Part shown: piece by piece, positions 61,145-64,000 of the stretch | Numbering within the stretch: position 1 is the first letter of the stretch | Layout of the letters: each line of letters begins with the position of its first letter | Origin: Burkholderiales bacterium | Lineage (GTDB): Bacteria; Pseudomonadota; Gammaproteobacteria; Burkholderiales; SG8-39 | Assembly: GCA_027493935.1 (NCBI GenBank) | Contig: JAOSJV010000001.1 | Coordinates: 1,736,001-1,800,000, forward strand | Direction of reading: 5' to 3' | DNA: 64,000 nt | Position numbers and translations under genes: made by a program | The notes under the pieces: model-generated | Database searches by the model: none | What the model was told of the DNA's origin: nothing | Seen by the model: only the letters and a program-made list of their open reading frames with translations

Positions 61145-61282
61145 GGGGCCGGAGGGAGCGCTCTCGAGCAGGTGCGACCGATTCGGCGAGCCGTCGCGGT
61201 TTCGAGAGGCAGCGCGCGCAAGATCGCCTGGGCAGGCGTGCTATGATAGCGCAAACCTCGGATCTTCAAAGCTTTTTCCTGA

Positions 61283-62328
61283 ATGCGCCCATCCCAGATC
61301 GCCGCCGTGCTGGCCGGCGAGCTCGCCGCCGCGGAGGCCGGTGTGCACACGCCGGTGATGCTCTGGGGCCCGCCCGGGGTCGGGAAGTCGCAGATCGTGG
61401 CGCAGGTCGGCGCGCGGGCCGGGGTGCCGCTCGTCGATGTGCGCCTTGCGCAGATGGAACCGACCGACCTGCGCGGCATCCCGTTTCGCGACGGGGCCAG
61501 CGTCGTGTGGTCGGTGCCAGCCATGCTGCCCGATGCGGCGCGTCACGGCGTGCGCGGAATCCTGTTCCTCGACGAGATCACCTCGGCGGTGCCCACGGTC
61601 ACCGCCGCCGCCTACCAGTTGATCCTCGACCGGCGCCTCGGCGAGTACCGCGTGCCGCCCGGCTGGGCGATCTTCGCCGCCGGCAACCGCCATGGCGACC
61701 GCGGCGTCACCTACCAGATGGCGGCGCCGCTCGCCAACCGCTTCGCGCACTACGAGCTCGAACCGGAGCTCGACGACTGGATCGCCTGGGCGCACGCGAG
61801 CGGCATCGATGCGCGGCTCGTCGCCTTCCTGCGATTCCGGCCCGATCTGCTGTTCCAGTTCGACCCGGCGCGCGATGCTGCGGCGTTTGCGTCACCGCGG
61901 TCCTGGGAGTACGCGAGCCGCGCCCTGGCGAAATTCCGGCATGCGCGGGCGCTCCTGGGCGAGGCGCTCGGTGCCTGCGTCGGCGCCGCGGCGGGGGCCG
62001 CCTGCCGCGCGTACATCGAGCACCTGGAGGCGATGCCGGACGTGGTCGACATCGCGGCCGGCAAGGGCGGCGAGGTGCCGCGCGGGCTCGAGCTGCAGTA
62101 TGCGGTGGCCGCCGCGCTCGTGCGCCACATCGCCCGACTGCCCGCCGTACGGCAGGACGAGGCGGTGAACCACGCGCTCGACTACGCGCGCCGCTTCCGC
62201 AGCGCGAGCTCGGCGTGATGCTGGTGACCGATCTGCAGCGCGTGCTCGGCCGGCCGCTCTACGGCCTGCGCGCCTTCGCCGAGTGGGCGCAGGACGTGAG
62301 CGACCTGATCTCTTTCGAGCGCGCGTGA
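61283..62328 (+). CDS. MoxR-type AAA+ ATPase (one frame break at 3' end)
   Basis: A second, distinct AAA+ ATPase. Walker A WGPPGVGKSQ, Walker B GILFLDEIT and sensor AAGNRHGDRGVTYQM are visible. A missing C near 62195-62198 stops it at RRFRSASSA; correcting it gives RRFPQRELGVMLVTDLQR and an end at 62326-62328. About 349 residues. Its stop overlaps the GTG start of the VWA-like gene, so they form a coupled pair. It differs enough from the MoxR at 53543 to be a separate subfamily. Confidence 0.86.
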
Positions 62329-63587
62329 GCGGGCGCGAATCGCCGGAGGCTCCGCGCGGCGCGCGGGAAGCCGCCGCGCGGGCGCTCGCGAAGCTCGCCG
62401 CCGCCCGCACGCGGCTCGTCCTCGAGCGGCCCTTTCTCGGCGCGCTGGTGCTGCACCTGCCGCTCGTCCCCTCGGCCGCGTGCCGTACCGTCGCGACCGA
62501 CGGTCGCGGCTTTCACTTCAACCCGGCCTTCGTCGCGCGGCTCGACTTCGGCGAAACGCAGTTCGTCCTGGCGCACGAGGCGCTGCACTGCGCGCTGTTG
62601 CACTTCGACCGCGCACGGCACCGCGTGCGCCGCCGCTGGGACCGCGCGTGCGACTACGCCGTGAACCAGCTGCTCGTCGACGACGGCATGCGCGCGCCCG
62701 CGGGCGTCCTGCGGGACCCGCGGCTGCGCGGCCTTGCCGCGGAGGAGATCTATCCGCTGCTCGATGACGCGTACCAGGAGCGTCCGCTCGACGAGCACTG
62801 GTTCGGTGCGGCGGTCGGCCACCCGCCGCCGGCCGCGGGCGTCGGCGGCGCCCATGCGGCCGCGCCGGTCGCGCCAAGCCTGCTGGACGCGCATCGCGAC
62901 GATTTCGACGAGGTGCGCGCGCGCGCGCCGTTCGTCACGCCGGCGCCCGCGCTGGAGGGTACGCTCGCCGCCCAATGGCGCGAGCGCCTCGCGGGCGCGG
63001 GGATCGAGGCCGCCGCCGCCGGCCGCCTCGGTACCGTGTTCCGCCGGGTGCTCGATTCGCTCGCGCAGCCGCGCCTGCCGTGGCGTGCGCTCCTAGCCCG
63101 CTTCCTGATGACGCTCGCGCGCGAGGACTACAGTTTCCAGCGGCCAAGCCGCCGTGAGGGCGATGCGATCCTGCCCGGACTCGCGAGCGGCGAGACCAAC
63201 CTCGCGGTTGCGCTCGACACGAGCGGCTCGATCGGCGCGCGGGACTTCGATGCGTTCGTCGGCGAGATCGATGCGCTCACGGGCCAGATCCGTGCGCGCG
63301 TGACGCTGCTTGCCTGCGACGATGCGCTGGCGTCGGGCGCACCGTGGCGATTCGAGCCGTGGGAGCGGCTCGCGCTGCCGCCGGGACTCGCGGGCGGTGG
63401 CGGTACCCGCTTCACGCCCGTCTTCGAGTGGCTCGACGCCGAGGCGGTGCGCCCGGATGCGCTGCTGTATTTCACCGATGCGCTCGGGGAGTTTCCCGAG
63501 CGCGCGCCCGCGTACCCGGTGCTGTGGCTCGTCAAGGGCAACGCGCCGATACCCTGGGGCGAGCGGGTGCAGCTCAACTCGCCGTGA
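62325..63587 (+). CDS. VWA-like protein with N-terminal metallopeptidase-like domain (DUF2201)
   Basis: A 420-residue partner of the upstream AAA+ ATPase. The N-terminal half holds a zincin-like HExxH motif, HEALH in FVLAHEALHCALLHF, as in the DUF2201 family. The C-terminal half is a VWA-like domain with an intact MIDAS DTSGSIG in VALDTSGSIGARDF and a Thr in GGGTRFTPVF. Start GTG 62325 overlaps the previous stop. The function of such pairs is not known; they are thought to act with MoxR-like ATPases on protein assembly or metal insertion. Confidence 0.85.
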   Translation: MSGRESPEAPRGAREAAARALAKLAAARTRLVLERPFLGALVLHLPLVPSAACRTVATDGRGFHFNPAFVARLDFGETQFVLAHEALHCALLHFDRARHRVRRRWDRACDYAVNQLLVDDGMRAPAGVLRDPRLRGLAAEEIYPLLDDAYQERPLDEHWFGAAVGHPPPAAGVGGAHAAAPVAPSLLDAHRDDFDEVRARAPFVTPAPALEGTLAAQWRERLAGAGIEAAAAGRLGTVFRRVLDSLAQPRLPWRALLARFLMTLAREDYSFQRPSRREGDAILPGLASGETNLAVALDTSGSIGARDFDAFVGEIDALTGQIRARVTLLACDDALASGAPWRFEPWERLALPPGLAGGGGTRFTPVFEWLDAEAVRPDALLYFTDALGEFPERAPAYPVLWLVKGNAPIPWGERVQLNSP

Positions 63588-63786
63588 TCGCCGCCGGACC
63601 CGGCGGCGGGCCGGCGTGGACCGGAATTAGTTTCCGTTTCGGAGCGCCTGCGGCCGAGGAGCGGTCCGGAACTTGCAACCCTCCCGGGCAGGCGCCGGTC
63701 GTGCGGCGCGCGCAGTCCGTTCCGGATGCCGCGCTCACAGCCCGGCTGGCGGATTGAAGTTGCCCTGCGGGAAGGAGGGTAGTGTC
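63588..63786. other. Intergenic region before the YqgE-like gene
   Basis: This 199-base region shows no gene. A strong ribosome-binding site (GGAAGGAGGG) lies at its end. No clear promoter is seen. Confidence 0.4.
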
Positions 63787-64000
63787 ATGAGAGCAAAGCT
63801 GAATCGCCTCTGCGCCGTGCTGGCCGGTTGCGTCGTGCTGGGGTTCGCGGCGGCGCCCGTCGCGCGTGCGGCAGACGTGACCGAGCCGGTCATGCTGGTC
63901 GCCAATCCGAAGCTCGGGGAGTTCTACCGGGCGACCGTGCTCGTCGTGCGTCCGGTCGGCAACGGCCAGCACATCGGGTTCATCGTTAATCGGCCGACGC
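63787..64000 (+). CDS. YqgE/AlgH-family protein with signal peptide (3' end outside window)
   Basis: The first 71 codons of a UPF0301-like gene. The signal sequence is MRAKLNRLCAVLAGCVVLGF with cleavage near ARAAD; LAGC at 11-14 could be a lipobox, but a hydrophobic stretch continues after it. The mature start MLVANPKLGEFYRATVLVV then GFIVNRPT is the family's opening. YqgE proteins are normally cytosolic, so an exported form is unusual. The gene continues past the window. Confidence 0.75.
   Translation, partial: MRAKLNRLCAVLAGCVVLGFAAAPVARAADVTEPVMLVANPKLGEFYRATVLVVRPVGNGQHIGFIVNRPT

Overview
This is 64 kb of a very GC-rich bacterial chromosome that is almost fully coding. The order folP-glmM-pst, followed by tpiA-secG-tRNA-Leu and a complete 14-gene complex I operon (nuoA to nuoN), is a betaproteobacterial layout. 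The protein sequences (NuoD, NuoE, NuoF, MetY, PyrD, Bpt, Aat) fit that class. I cannot place it more finely from sequence alone. It looks like an aerobic or respiring environmental organism with heavy investment in signalling.

Layout. 1-5800: end of folP, glmM, and the phosphate transporter pstSCAB without phoU. 5880-7790: dtd, a small acyltransferase and a protein made of two copies of an unknown domain. 7820-9270: a good sigma70 promoter, tpiA, secG and tRNA-Leu(GAG). 9416-24233: nuoABCDEFGHIJKLMN. 24243-28453: two hydrolases, a repeat pair, a small membrane protein, a badly broken alpha/beta hydrolase and metY. 28566-34936: a DegP-type protease divergent from an MFS transporter, greB and a two-lobed M16 peptidase. 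35249-51602: a signalling block with a giant multi-PAS/GAF histidine kinase, an Rcp1-like response regulator, htpG, a REC-GGDEF diguanylate cyclase, a peroxiredoxin, a GspE/PilB-type ATPase and a MASE1-PAS-GGDEF-EAL protein. 51716-54385: a MoxR/GNAT/VWA operon. 54546-55206: two small cytochromes c. 55327-61144 (minus strand): a DUF1841-type gene, nth, rsxB, pyrD, bpt, aat, a Tat-exported Rieske protein and a Nudix hydrolase. 61283-63587: a second MoxR/VWA pair. The window ends inside a YqgE/AlgH-family gene.

The dominant anomaly is technical or evolutionary. About 28 single-base frame breaks fall inside otherwise well conserved genes, many of them in short C or G runs. They hit essential genes such as nuoE, nuoF, nuoG, nuoH, nuoI, nuoN and pyrD. 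Sequencing or assembly indels are by far the likeliest cause, so I annotate each such gene as one gene and give the break position. Coordinates of these genes span the break.

Functionally the window joins core metabolism (folate, amino sugars, glycolysis, respiration, pyrimidines, methionine) to envelope stress (DegP, M16), protein turnover by the N-end rule (Aat, Bpt), and c-di-GMP and two-component signalling. The most interesting non-core elements are the duplicated unknown domain at 6965-7784, the giant kinase with four tandem GAF domains, the two separate MoxR/VWA modules, and a CpxR-like 10-bp repeat array in front of the DegP gene.
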